DNA from: a virus | Reading direction: 5' to 3' (one strand) | DNA: 42,729 nt | Virus record (IMG/VR): IMGVR_UViG_3300043602_000220 | Span: 1 to 42,729 of that record | Part shown: piece after piece, positions 7,863 to 14,137 of the stretch | Layout of the letters: every line of letters starts with the position of its first letter | How positions within the stretch are numbered: the stretch's first letter is position 1 | Notes under the pieces: model-generated | The model's database searches: none | Seen by the model: only the letters and a program-made list of their open reading frames with translations | What the model was told of the DNA's origin: nothing | Translations under genes and position numbers: made by a program

Positions 7863-8705
7863 TTAGTTGATTTTTTTGAGCTTCACGTTGGAGGCGATTT
7901 CGTGGGCAAATGCCTTGCCGGCCTTGGGGCCAGGCCCGGGAGCGGCGAAACGGTTGCGCACGATGACGGCATGCTGGCGCAGGCGGGTCCGATCGACGTT
8001 GTGCCAGCGTTTGTTGGGGATTTTGCTCTCCTGGTAGGCCCATTCGGTCTGGATCTGGGTGGGGCTCAACCCCTCGATCTCGGCCGCGGCTTTCCACTCG
8101 TCGAAACTGGGCCACTCCGCCATCGAATGGCCGTTGGCTTGCTTGCCATGCCAGGCGTTGTCCGGAGAGTCCGAAGGAGGGGGTGTTTCGGGCGAAGCGC
8201 CAGGGAGCTCCACCACCGTACCCTGTGGCGTCACTTTACCCCCTTTATTCTTCTCTACTCTTCTCTTCTCTTCTCTCCTCTCCTCTAGGGGGTTACGTAA
8301 CCCCTTGTCACGGTGACTACCCGGTGACGTAACGGTTATGTCGTGGTGACGTAACCCCGAGATTTTGGCACGGTGCCGGCGCTGCTTTTCCTTGTTCAAG
8401 GTCTTCTGTTTGACCAACTTGCCACCGTAATCGAACCAGTCGTGAAGCCGCATGTCCTTGTCGAGCCAGTGGGAATCGAGTAAGGCCGTGACAAATTGAT
8501 CGGCGTTCCCGGGAAACTCCGCAGCGCACGAAATGGCACTGTTGGACCATCTTTTGAGCCTTCCGTCGGGCGCGTAGTCCATCGCCCAGTACCAAAGCAG
8601 GTGCAAATGACCCAGGCATTGGGGCCTCCCGCAACCCAGTTTGGATACCAGGTCCGCGAGCTTCGGATGAGCCCGCAGGGTGGTATGGGAGGGGATCCAG
8701 GACAT
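7863..8705 (-). CDS. Replication initiator / replisome organizer with origin in its gene
   Basis: The 280-aa protein opens with a winged-helix-type domain (MSWIPSHTTLRAHPKLADLV, then CGRPQCLGHLHLLWYWAM and FPGNADQFVTALLDSHWLD). This matches the N-terminal domain of phage replisome organizers. A low-complexity charged linker at about residues 115-150 (NPLEERREEKRRVEKNKGGK) is encoded by the iteron and purine-rich DNA annotated as origin. The C-terminal part (WPSFDEWKAAAEIEGLSPTQ) may bind the loader or helicase. This three-part plan parallels lambda O. The loader and helicase genes follow directly. Confidence 0.8.
   Translation of the reverse strand: MSWIPSHTTLRAHPKLADLVSKLGCGRPQCLGHLHLLWYWAMDYAPDGRLKRWSNSAISCAAEFPGNADQFVTALLDSHWLDKDMRLHDWFDYGGKLVKQKTLNKEKQRRHRAKISGLRHHDITVTSPGSHRDKGLRNPLEERREEKRRVEKNKGGKVTPQGTVVELPGASPETPPPSDSPDNAWHGKQANGHSMAEWPSFDEWKAAAEIEGLSPTQIQTEWAYQESKIPNKRWHNVDRTRLRQHAVIVRNRFAAPGPGPKAGKAFAHEIASNVKLKKIN
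8233..8356. other. Probable replication origin: iterons plus pyrimidine tract
   Basis: A pyrimidine-only-like tract (about 8244-8287, repeated TCTTCTCT-type units on the plus strand) is followed by closely spaced palindromic units. GGTTACGTAACC is at 8291-8302 (16-bp palindrome with flanks), GTCACGGTGAC at 8307-8317, GGTGACGTAACG at 8323-8334, a degenerate GGTTATGTCG at 8334-8343, and GGTGACGTAACC at 8345-8356. The block lies within the initiator gene and encodes only a charged linker, as lambda ori does in gene O. Confidence 0.7.
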
Positions 8706-8726
8706 CGAGGGAGGGTCGATTTTGGG

Positions 8727-8924
8727 TCAGTGGAGGAGACCTTGCTCCGACATCTCCCGGGTCGAGACCGGGATCGGAGCGGTGAAGGACCTGGCCGGGA
8801 GATTGGATTGCTGGAGGATCTTCTTTTCAAGGGCCTGGCGCCGGTGCTCGAGCTCGCTCTGGTGGATCGCGATCTGCTCCAGCTCCTCCTTGTAAGCAGC
8901 GATCAGTTGATGGCGGACTTTCAT
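8727..8924 (-). CDS. Small coiled-coil protein (65 aa)
   Basis: This is a short protein with one long heptad-like helix (MKVRHQLIAAYKEELEQIAI, continuing HQSELEHRRQALEKKI) and a loose tail. It sits between an unknown gene and the replication initiator, 21 nt before the initiator. It could be a replication accessory or an antagonist of a host protein. No family is recognised. Confidence 0.55.
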   Translation of the reverse strand: MKVRHQLIAAYKEELEQIAIHQSELEHRRQALEKKILQQSNLPARSFTAPIPVSTREMSEQGLLH

Positions 8925-8945
8925 GGCAAGGTCTGCTTTTGTGAT

Positions 8946-9479
8946 TTACCAAACACCGGGATAACGGGGGTAACGGACGCCGGAATCGGGTTTTGCCGGG
9001 TTGCCAGCGAATTGCCAGGCCGATCCAGGCTGCGGGCGCGCTAACACACGCATTCCGTTACGAAAGAGGCGGGCATCCTTGACCCGGACGGTGATGGATT
9101 CGCCGGCGTGCCCGTTGTTTTCGGAGACGCACCGGAGGACGCGGGCGTTCGGGAAGTTCCAGCCGGTCACCCGGAGTACCTCGAGCGGAGGAAGAAACGG
9201 TTCCGACGGGGTCGTCGGAGCCAACGGCGGGGTCGCCACGGGCTCGGGAGCGTTGGGGTGGTGTGCGACCCCGTTTTGCGGTTGTTGCCGCAAGGCAAGG
9301 TCGCCCGCGGCTTTTTCGGACCAGCAAACCCGGTGCCCGCGGACCTCCCAATCCGTGCCGCGCTGGGTGGAGCGGCGGGCGCCACGGAGATCCTCCCGGC
9401 TCAAGCCCAGGGCAGTGGCCAGTTGTTCCTCCGGGACGACAAAGACGGCTTCGCTGGGGACTGGGGCCACTTGATCCAT
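8946..9479 (-). CDS. Hypothetical early protein with HTH-like N-terminus (177 aa)
   Basis: The N-terminal part contains FVVPEEQLATALGLSREDLR followed by WEVRGHRVCWSEKAAGDLAL, which reads like a helix-turn-helix and wing. A Pro-rich linker (PEPVATPPLAPTTPSEPFLP) leads to a C-terminal domain rich in strands (VLRCVSENNGHAGESITVRV) and a conserved-looking end with paired Arg-Tyr-Pro (GVRYPRYPGVW). I cannot name the family. The gene follows the 253-aa HTH gene by 3 nt. A DNA-binding accessory role in replication or transcription is plausible. Confidence 0.65.
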   Translation of the reverse strand: MDQVAPVPSEAVFVVPEEQLATALGLSREDLRGARRSTQRGTDWEVRGHRVCWSEKAAGDLALRQQPQNGVAHHPNAPEPVATPPLAPTTPSEPFLPPLEVLRVTGWNFPNARVLRCVSENNGHAGESITVRVKDARLFRNGMRVLARPQPGSAWQFAGNPAKPDSGVRYPRYPGVW

Positions 9480-9482
9480 AAA

Positions 9483-10244
9483 TTATTCGATGGAATGCGT
9501 CGTCGTTTCCGCCGGCGGGTCGGATGGGAGACCCCCCCCGCCCCCTTTGGGTGTTGTTTCGACCGGGGTGCGTGTATCGATGGTTGCACCTGGTGCCACA
9601 GCCTCACTGAGCATCAATGACTTAGGTGGAGAATCACCTGATGGGACATCAGGCGCATCCACCGACACGTCAATCACCTGGCCGAACATCTGGCGCAACT
9701 TCGCCTCATACTCGCGGACCACGTCGGCCGGGGGCGCCGCTCTTTGTTCCACAATCGCCGTTGCCTGACCGGTCAGAAGCTGGGATTTATCCACTGCAAT
9801 CCCGACGGCAATGCCCAGCGCGCGAACCGCACCGGCTGCCTCGGAAGTCCAATCTCCATTCGCATCTGTTATTAAGCGGCCAATCTCTTCGGTCGCGGAT
9901 TCAGCGACCTCACCGAGGCGCGAAGCCAATCGATCGGAGGCGGCCGGGACTCGGCCCGAGGCCGTCAAGAGGCCAAACACGCCTCGGACGGTGCTGTGGC
10001 TGATGCCCAGGCGCTTGGCGGTCTCTCGGTCACTGAGGCCCGCCAGCTTGCACGCGGCCACACCCAACGCCGTGGCCTCATCCTTCCCTGCGATCTGGCC
10101 GGTTGAAGTCAGCCGCTTTGCTGCGCGCAAAATCGGCACATCCACCGGAAGCAGGTTCGAATCGAAAAGCAAGGGCTGCGATGCCAACTCCTCGGCAACG
10201 TCGAGACAGGCAGACGCGATGGTTTGCTTTGGCAGCGAGCGCAT
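9483..10244 (-). CDS. HTH DNA-binding protein (253 aa), regulator or TerS candidate
   Basis: At about residues 70-95 there is a clear tri-helical HTH (LAGLSDRETAKRLGISHSTV). Long helices follow (ASRLGEVAESATEEIGRLIT), then an Ala-rich segment, a charged helix (DVVREYEAKLRQMFGQVIDV) and a disordered Pro/Gly/Thr tail. Small terminase subunits share the plan of an N-terminal HTH, a helical oligomerisation region and a flexible tail, but this gene sits in the early operon far from terL. I prefer a transcription or replication regulator and keep TerS as an alternative. It starts 3 nt after the 60-aa HTH gene. Confidence 0.6.
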   Translation of the reverse strand: MRSLPKQTIASACLDVAEELASQPLLFDSNLLPVDVPILRAAKRLTSTGQIAGKDEATALGVAACKLAGLSDRETAKRLGISHSTVRGVFGLLTASGRVPAASDRLASRLGEVAESATEEIGRLITDANGDWTSEAAGAVRALGIAVGIAVDKSQLLTGQATAIVEQRAAPPADVVREYEAKLRQMFGQVIDVSVDAPDVPSGDSPPKSLMLSEAVAPGATIDTRTPVETTPKGGGGGLPSDPPAETTTHSIE

Positions 10245-10247
10245 ACT

Positions 10248-10430
10248 TCAGATTAACGGTCGTCTCTTCAAAAAATCGATTACATCCGTCTCCGGGATGC
10301 GCAGGTGGCCGCCAGGCAATCTCATCATCCCGGGAAATTCTGATGCATGACGCCTGATCCACTTCGGGTCACGATGGATGCGGCGGCTCGCCTGGCGAAG
10401 GTTCACAAGTTGAAGCAGGGGGAACTTCAT
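10248..10430 (-). CDS. Small HTH protein (60 aa), excisionase-like paralogue
   Basis: The protein contains NLRQASRRIHRDPKWIRRHA followed by EFPGMMRLPGGHLRIPETDV. The second segment is nearly identical to one in the upstream 96-aa protein and similar to one in the 100-aa protein encoded beside the integrase. The fold is HTH_17/excisionase-like, with the RLPGGHLRIP hairpin as the wing. The ATG overlaps the stop of the 96-aa gene. It probably arose by tandem duplication of that gene without its N-terminal helix region. Confidence 0.75.
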   Translation of the reverse strand: MKFPLLQLVNLRQASRRIHRDPKWIRRHASEFPGMMRLPGGHLRIPETDVIDFLKRRPLI

Positions 10431-10717
10431 TCCTCGGTTTGAGTTGTAGTTTCGGGCGAACTACGACGGCGTTGCAAAAACGCCCGGACCTCCTCGCTCG
10501 GGATCCGTAGATGCCCACCTGGCAGGCGCACCATCCCGGGAAACTCCGCAGCGTGGCTCTTGATCCACTTCACATGGACTTTCAGAACGCGGGCGGCCTC
10601 ATCCGGCGTCAGGAGTTGCAGCCCTGTGCGCACCGCCAAAACAAAGCCGGCGGCCCGTAAAATCTCCGCAGCGTGAACGATCTCCCAGGGAGTGGGCTTC
10701 TGGAGCATTTCCTTCAT
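10427..10717 (-). CDS. HTH protein (96 aa), excisionase/regulator-like
   Basis: The architecture is an N-terminal helix pair (TPWEIVHAAEILRAAGFVLA), an HTH (LLTPDEAARVLKVHVKWIKS) and a wing (EFPGMVRLPGGHLRIP). The same plan, with the same motif order, is found in the 100-aa protein at 11310-11612 on the other strand. It overlaps the upstream RHH gene by 4 nt. It could be the early-operon counterpart of the integration-module HTH protein, for example a recombination directionality factor or co-repressor. Confidence 0.75.
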   Translation of the reverse strand: MKEMLQKPTPWEIVHAAEILRAAGFVLAVRTGLQLLTPDEAARVLKVHVKWIKSHAAEFPGMVRLPGGHLRIPSEEVRAFLQRRRSSPETTTQTEE

Positions 10718-10941
10718 GGACTCTCCTCCGCCTGATGTCCCATCCCTTGCTCGTTGTCGCCAAAAACAACCTCAGGCGCGCGAGAATTCACGTCCCGGCT
10801 GATCAGCCAGCGCACGTAGTTTGAAGGCGTGCGCCCCTCCAGTTCCGCCATTCGCTTGGTGCGAATCCGAAGCTCCACACTCATCGGGATGGAGAGCACC
10901 ACGCGACGGGCCTTCCCTTTCAAGACTGGGGACGAATTCAT
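10714..10941 (-). CDS. Ribbon-helix-helix (CopG/Arc-type) regulator, first gene of early operon
   Basis: The core RRVVLSIPMSVELRIRTKRM, then ELEGRTPSNYVRWLISRD, is the strand-helix-helix pattern of RHH DNA-binding proteins. I chose ATG 10941 (75 aa) rather than ATG 10962, because the segment before it (MQNALAP) lacks structure and would crowd the control region; this is not certain. As the first gene leftward from the divergent control region it probably represses its own promoter. Together with the RHH gene on the other strand it may set the lysis/lysogeny balance. Confidence 0.75.
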   Translation of the reverse strand: MNSSPVLKGKARRVVLSIPMSVELRIRTKRMAELEGRTPSNYVRWLISRDVNSRAPEVVFGDNEQGMGHQAEESP

Positions 10942-11115
10942 AGGAGCGAGGGCATTCTGCAACGGGCTTGGACTTCAGATTGCAATCTCCTTCAAAGTCC
11001 TACGACGGTTCAACAAAAAAAGGATAACTAGTTAAATTCTTGTGAACAACCCGCGAATAACTTGAACAAAATCGTAATTTGACAGATGCCCTACAACTAG
11101 AGCAATCTGTAGGAC
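10942..11115. promoter_or_regulatory. Divergent control region between early operon and integration operon
   Basis: This AT-richer stretch separates two divergent RHH genes. Rightward, TTGACA at 11079-11084 is a consensus -35, but no good -10 lies 16-18 nt downstream. An inverted repeat CCTACA(11090-11095)/TGTAGG(11108-11113) sits just before the rightward ATG at 11116 and would cover such a promoter. A palindrome TAACTAGTTA lies at 11025-11034, inside the likely leftward promoter zone. These are good operator candidates for the two RHH proteins. Confidence 0.6.
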
Positions 11116-11313
11116 ATGCGACCCAAGAAGCGTAATGTCATCTCGGTTTCCCTGAGCGACGAGGCATTGAGGGCACTGCAGGCGCGGCAACTCGAGCTGC
11201 GCTATCGCAAGATGTCGCATTACGTGCAATGCCTGCTCGAGCAAGACTACATGATGCGACCCAGTCACGTGCGCAAAGCGGTTGATCAAAATGCGATGGA
11301 GTGCCTTCCATGA
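11116..11313 (+). CDS. Ribbon-helix-helix regulator (65 aa), first gene of integration operon
   Basis: The sequence VISVSLSDEALRALQARQLE, then YRKMSHYVQCLLEQD, fits an RHH fold (one strand, two helices). The ATG at 11116 lies immediately after an inverted repeat, suggesting autorepression. Its stop overlaps the ATG of the next gene (11310). The pair RHH plus HTH mirrors the pair 10714-10941 and 10427-10717 on the opposite strand, so the two modules are probably old duplicates facing each other. Confidence 0.75.
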   Translation: MRPKKRNVISVSLSDEALRALQARQLELRYRKMSHYVQCLLEQDYMMRPSHVRKAVDQNAMECLP

Positions 11314-11612
11314 TCAAGGCAAAAGCCTTGAAGGCTCCGTCACCGGAAGAAATTGAGGAAGCGCTGACAATCTTGCGGCGGGCGGGTGCCCAATTCGTCC
11401 TGGACGACACACTCGAGCCCGAACTCTGCACCGTCCACCAGGTCGCGGAGATGCTCAGCGTCGAGCCCGCGTGGGTGCGGCAGCATTTGAAAGAATTTCC
11501 CAAAACCGTGCGCCTGCAGGGAGGCGAATTGCGGATTCCCTATACCGACATCGAGGCTGCGATCCAGCGGTGGCGCATCCGCTCCATCACCGCGCCTGGA
11601 GTCACCCCATGA
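11310..11612 (+). CDS. Excisionase-like HTH protein (100 aa) upstream of integrase
   Basis: The plan is PSPEEIEEALTILRRAGAQF, then an HTH (TVHQVAEMLSVEPAWVRQHL), then a wing KEFPKTVRLQGGELRIP. It resembles small DNA-benders that control integrase direction. The ATG at 11310 is preferred to GTG 11301 because it overlaps the upstream stop (ATGA). The gene's own stop overlaps the integrase ATG (11609), so RHH, HTH and integrase are translationally coupled. A recombination directionality or integrase-regulating role is inferred from fold and position. Confidence 0.75.
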   Translation: MIKAKALKAPSPEEIEEALTILRRAGAQFVLDDTLEPELCTVHQVAEMLSVEPAWVRQHLKEFPKTVRLQGGELRIPYTDIEAAIQRWRIRSITAPGVTP

Positions 11613-12988
11613 AAACCTATTACGAGCCACACAAGCCAACGATTGAGGGGCGGGAATACACCCTCTACCGGGTGACACCAGGCGGCCAGTGGAAATACCG
11701 CTACAAGCGGAGCGGCAAACAAATCGTCAAAACGTTCCCGACCTCCGATACCAAGGACGCCGAGCGCTGGCTGCGGGACCTGTTGCGATCCATCCGGGAT
11801 GGGCTGGAGACGGCAACGCGGGATGCGCTCAGGCAACGCAAGGCGCCGGCGCCGCCCAGCCTCCTCTTGAGCCTCATTATCGATGCGTATCGAGTGGCGC
11901 CCGAAGGGCCTATCGAGCGGACACGGCGTGAGAATATCACCGCGCTGGGCCGGGTCATCAACCTGGCCCTTGGGACGGAGGTCGAGTGGCAGACACGCGG
12001 GGTCGATATCCTAACACCCCAGCTCGTCCGCGCCTATAAGCTGGGCGTGCTGGCCCGCGCGAAGGCCGCAGGCGCCCGCGGCAAAGCGATCCTGCGCGCC
12101 CAGGCGACCGCCGACGACACCCTGCGCCAGGCCCGCTCGATCTTTGCCATGCGGATGCTCGAGCACTATCGGCACGACAAGCAGTGGGAGCTGCCCGCCC
12201 TGGATCCTTTCCGGGAGGCGCCCGGGTTCGGCACCCGCAAAACCATCGCCTACCAACGTCCGGATGACGGCATTGTCGACCGATGCCTGGCGGAACTGGA
12301 GGCGACCAAGGCCAGCGAGCCTGAGCGCTACCTGATCTGCTGGCTTGCGATCACCTTTGGGCTGCGCAAGAGCGAGATCGCCGCGGCCCGGAGCGATTGG
12401 TTCGTGATGCGCAATGGGCGGATGCACATCGAGATTCGGGGGGTGGAAGACAAGAAGTGGAGCCGTGATTACACCAAGAATGGCGAGATCATGCCATCCA
12501 CTCCGGCGGCCCTGGGCGGCTGGGCAAAGATTGGCCCGATGATTACCGCGATGGCGCCCGGGGTGTACCTCATCAAGGGGAGCCGCAGTTACCGCACCGA
12601 TATTGCCTTCCGGAAGGTCAACCTGTGGCTGCGCAAGGTGGGTTGGCAGACCAGCAAGGCCATCCATGAGCTGCGCAAGCTGGCCGGATCTGAGGTGATC
12701 ATGAGCAGCGGGATCTATGCGGCGAGCCAGTTCCTGCGGCATGGAAACATCTCAACGACCCAGAAATATTACGGCCGCTACGCCAATGTGGTGATCAGCG
12801 ACCAGCCGATCAAGCCGCGGACTCAGGTGCCAAATCAGGTGCCTTCAGATACACCCTTAGATACACCTTTGACCCTTCCGGATAGCACTTTGGCGGGTAT
12901 TTCGGACCTACCCGCCCGAGTGGAAATCGATGCGAGGAAACCGACACAAACAACTGATATGGATGGAGTTACTAGCGTAATCACTTGA
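11609..12988 (+). CDS. int: Tyrosine-recombinase integrase (459 aa)
   Basis: This enzyme integrates the phage chromosome into the host. The N-terminal part (YTLYRVTPGGQWKYRYKRSG) is an arm-binding-like domain, followed by a helical core-binding region. The catalytic domain has the first Arg in GLRKSEIAAAR (about R253), the His-x-x-Arg box HELRKLAG (H353, R356), the His of LRHGNIST (H378) and the nucleophile in QKYYGRY (Y387 or Y388). A polar tail of about 60 residues follows. ATG 11609 overlaps the upstream stop and is preferred to the longer open frame from 11471. The tRNA-Ser half at 13003-13041 lies 14 nt downstream, the usual int-attP arrangement. Confidence 0.93.
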   Translation: MKTYYEPHKPTIEGREYTLYRVTPGGQWKYRYKRSGKQIVKTFPTSDTKDAERWLRDLLRSIRDGLETATRDALRQRKAPAPPSLLLSLIIDAYRVAPEGPIERTRRENITALGRVINLALGTEVEWQTRGVDILTPQLVRAYKLGVLARAKAAGARGKAILRAQATADDTLRQARSIFAMRMLEHYRHDKQWELPALDPFREAPGFGTRKTIAYQRPDDGIVDRCLAELEATKASEPERYLICWLAITFGLRKSEIAAARSDWFVMRNGRMHIEIRGVEDKKWSRDYTKNGEIMPSTPAALGGWAKIGPMITAMAPGVYLIKGSRSYRTDIAFRKVNLWLRKVGWQTSKAIHELRKLAGSEVIMSSGIYAASQFLRHGNISTTQKYYGRYANVVISDQPIKPRTQVPNQVPSDTPLDTPLTLPDSTLAGISDLPARVEIDARKPTQTTDMDGVTSVIT

Positions 12989-12989
12989 G

Positions 12990-13071
12990 AATCAAGCATT
13001 GGGGAGAGGTGGCTGAGTGGTTAAAGGCACCTGACTCGAAAGCACGTGCCTCGATACCTAAGTGCTTGATT
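12990..13071. other. Probable attP: 5' half of tRNA-Ser(CGA) between inverted repeats
   Basis: Bases 13003-13041 read as the 5' half of a tRNA-Ser: acceptor strand GGAGAGG, D-arm with GGCTGAGTGGTTAAAGGC, anticodon stem CCTGA and loop CTCGAAA with anticodon CGA at 13037-13039. The sequence then departs, with no TCAGG, variable arm, T-arm or CCTCTCC. The half gene is bracketed by a 9-bp inverted repeat, AATCAAGCA at 12990-12998 and TGCTTGATT at 13063-13071. Integration by recombination in the anticodon loop would rebuild the host tRNA from the phage-supplied 5' half. Confidence 0.8.
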
Positions 13072-13155
13072 ATCAAGGATAGAATTCGGGAGATACACTC
13101 TTAGATACACCGCACCAGTGAGCCGACCCTCTGGCATTCGTCGGCATCGTAACCG

Positions 13156-13353
13156 CTATTTGCGGCGCTTAATGGCTGGGGATTTGCCCCGGGATTCCAC
13201 CGACGGCGAGGGCGGCTTCGGCGGATCGGCATGGGTGGCCAGGTCGGCCTCGATCAGGGAGGACACGTAACCGCTGAAACTTTGATGCCTGGCTCTGGCC
13301 CGGGTTTGGCCTGCCGTCATGAGCCCAGGCTCGATTGAGATCGATCGCGTCAT
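13156..13353 (-). CDS. Third ribbon-helix-helix protein (65 aa), beside attP
   Basis: The segment RSISIEPGLMTAGQTRARAR, then FSGYVSSLIEADLAT, has the RHH pattern; a Pro/Ser-rich basic tail follows. ATG 13353 (MTRSISIEP) is preferred to 13368 because the strand begins there directly. It is divergent from the membrane-protein gene at 13493 and may control it. It is the third RHH protein in this genome, and the only one not paired with an HTH gene. Confidence 0.65.
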   Translation of the reverse strand: MTRSISIEPGLMTAGQTRARARHQSFSGYVSSLIEADLATHADPPKPPSPSVESRGKSPAIKRRK

Positions 13354-13368
13354 GTAGGGCGCTCGCAT

Positions 13369-13492
13369 AGCCCTATCTCAATACTGCCGTAAACAACCCG
13401 CAACAAAATATGTTGAATTTAAACAGGCACAAATCGTCTTGCTGTGTACGGTAAACAGTCCGGCAAAACGCGGGCTCACCAACAAAATCAAC
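13369..13492. promoter_or_regulatory. Divergent promoter region with short direct repeats
   Basis: This is a 124-nt AT-richer gap between the RHH gene (leftward) and the membrane-protein gene (rightward). Two near-copies of a GTAAACA-containing element occur, GCCGTAAACAA (13386-13396) and TACGGTAAACAG (13447-13458). These are possible operators for the adjacent RHH protein. No strong -35/-10 pair can be named. Confidence 0.4.
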
Positions 13493-14137
13493 ATGACCGA
13501 TCTTCAACTCGGCCTCATAATCATCGGGGTTGTCATTGTTATTGTCGCGATCGGTGCATTCCGAGTCGATCGAGAGCGGCGCAGTCGCAACCCAGGAACC
13601 AGACCATTCCGCTGGGGCTATGTTCAAGGCGTCACCATGCTCATCTCGGGTCTGCTGGGGACTCTAGGAAACTGGGGTATTCTCACAGGCGCCTACAAAG
13701 CGTCTCCAAGTGCAGCCACCGGTGCCGCAATCTGTTTCTGGACTGCAATTTCCGGAGCGCTGCTGCTTAGGCGGAGGAGATGGAGTTGGGTGTTGGGGAC
13801 AATTCTCAGCCTCCAGCCATGGCTCTGGTTGATTAACAGCATTTATTTGGCGCGGCGTTGGGACGAATTTGCAAAAGAGCGAAAAGTACCCCCGCCGGTT
13901 ATCCACGGGGATACTCAGATCCAGATAAAACATTCACTCGGCTTGCCCGCCCTTGCTAAATGGATCTGCAGGCTGTGTTTGATCCCCTTTGTGTTTGCCG
14001 CGTTCGCTTCATTAGCCTTCCTGCTTATGGGAGAAGGAGAAGCGGCGGCGTTTGCGTTCTTCGTGATGGTATTTACTGGATCGGTTGCCCTTGGCCTCGG
14101 CCCCGCAATCCGTTGGCTGAAACGGTGGGAACCTTAA
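13493..14137 (+). CDS. Polytopic membrane protein (214 aa), lysogenic-conversion candidate
   Basis: ATG 13493 starts MTDLQLGLIIIGVVIVIVAI, a first membrane helix. Further hydrophobic helices are VTMLISGLLGTLGNWGIL, AAICFWTAISGALLL, WVLGTILSLQPWLWLI, LCLIPFVFAAFASLAFLLM and AFFVMVFTGSVALGLGP, so about six spans in all. A soluble loop (about 120-155) carries Pro and charged residues. It is transcribed opposite to the late genes and lies next to attP. That is the classic place for prophage-expressed cargo such as superinfection exclusion or host-fitness genes; the role is inferred. Its 3' end overlaps the 3' end of the 1172-aa gene by 65 nt on opposite strands. Confidence 0.65.
   Translation: MTDLQLGLIIIGVVIVIVAIGAFRVDRERRSRNPGTRPFRWGYVQGVTMLISGLLGTLGNWGILTGAYKASPSAATGAAICFWTAISGALLLRRRRWSWVLGTILSLQPWLWLINSIYLARRWDEFAKERKVPPPVIHGDTQIQIKHSLGLPALAKWICRLCLIPFVFAAFASLAFLLMGEGEAAAFAFFVMVFTGSVALGLGPAIRWLKRWEP

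Noticed and set aside
12011-12742. 243-codon minus-strand open frame
   Set aside because: Antisense shadow of the integrase catalytic domain.
13003-13080. A complete tRNA-Ser gene
   Set aside because: Only the 5' half to the anticodon loop is present; there is no 3' anticodon strand, T-arm or acceptor 3' strand.
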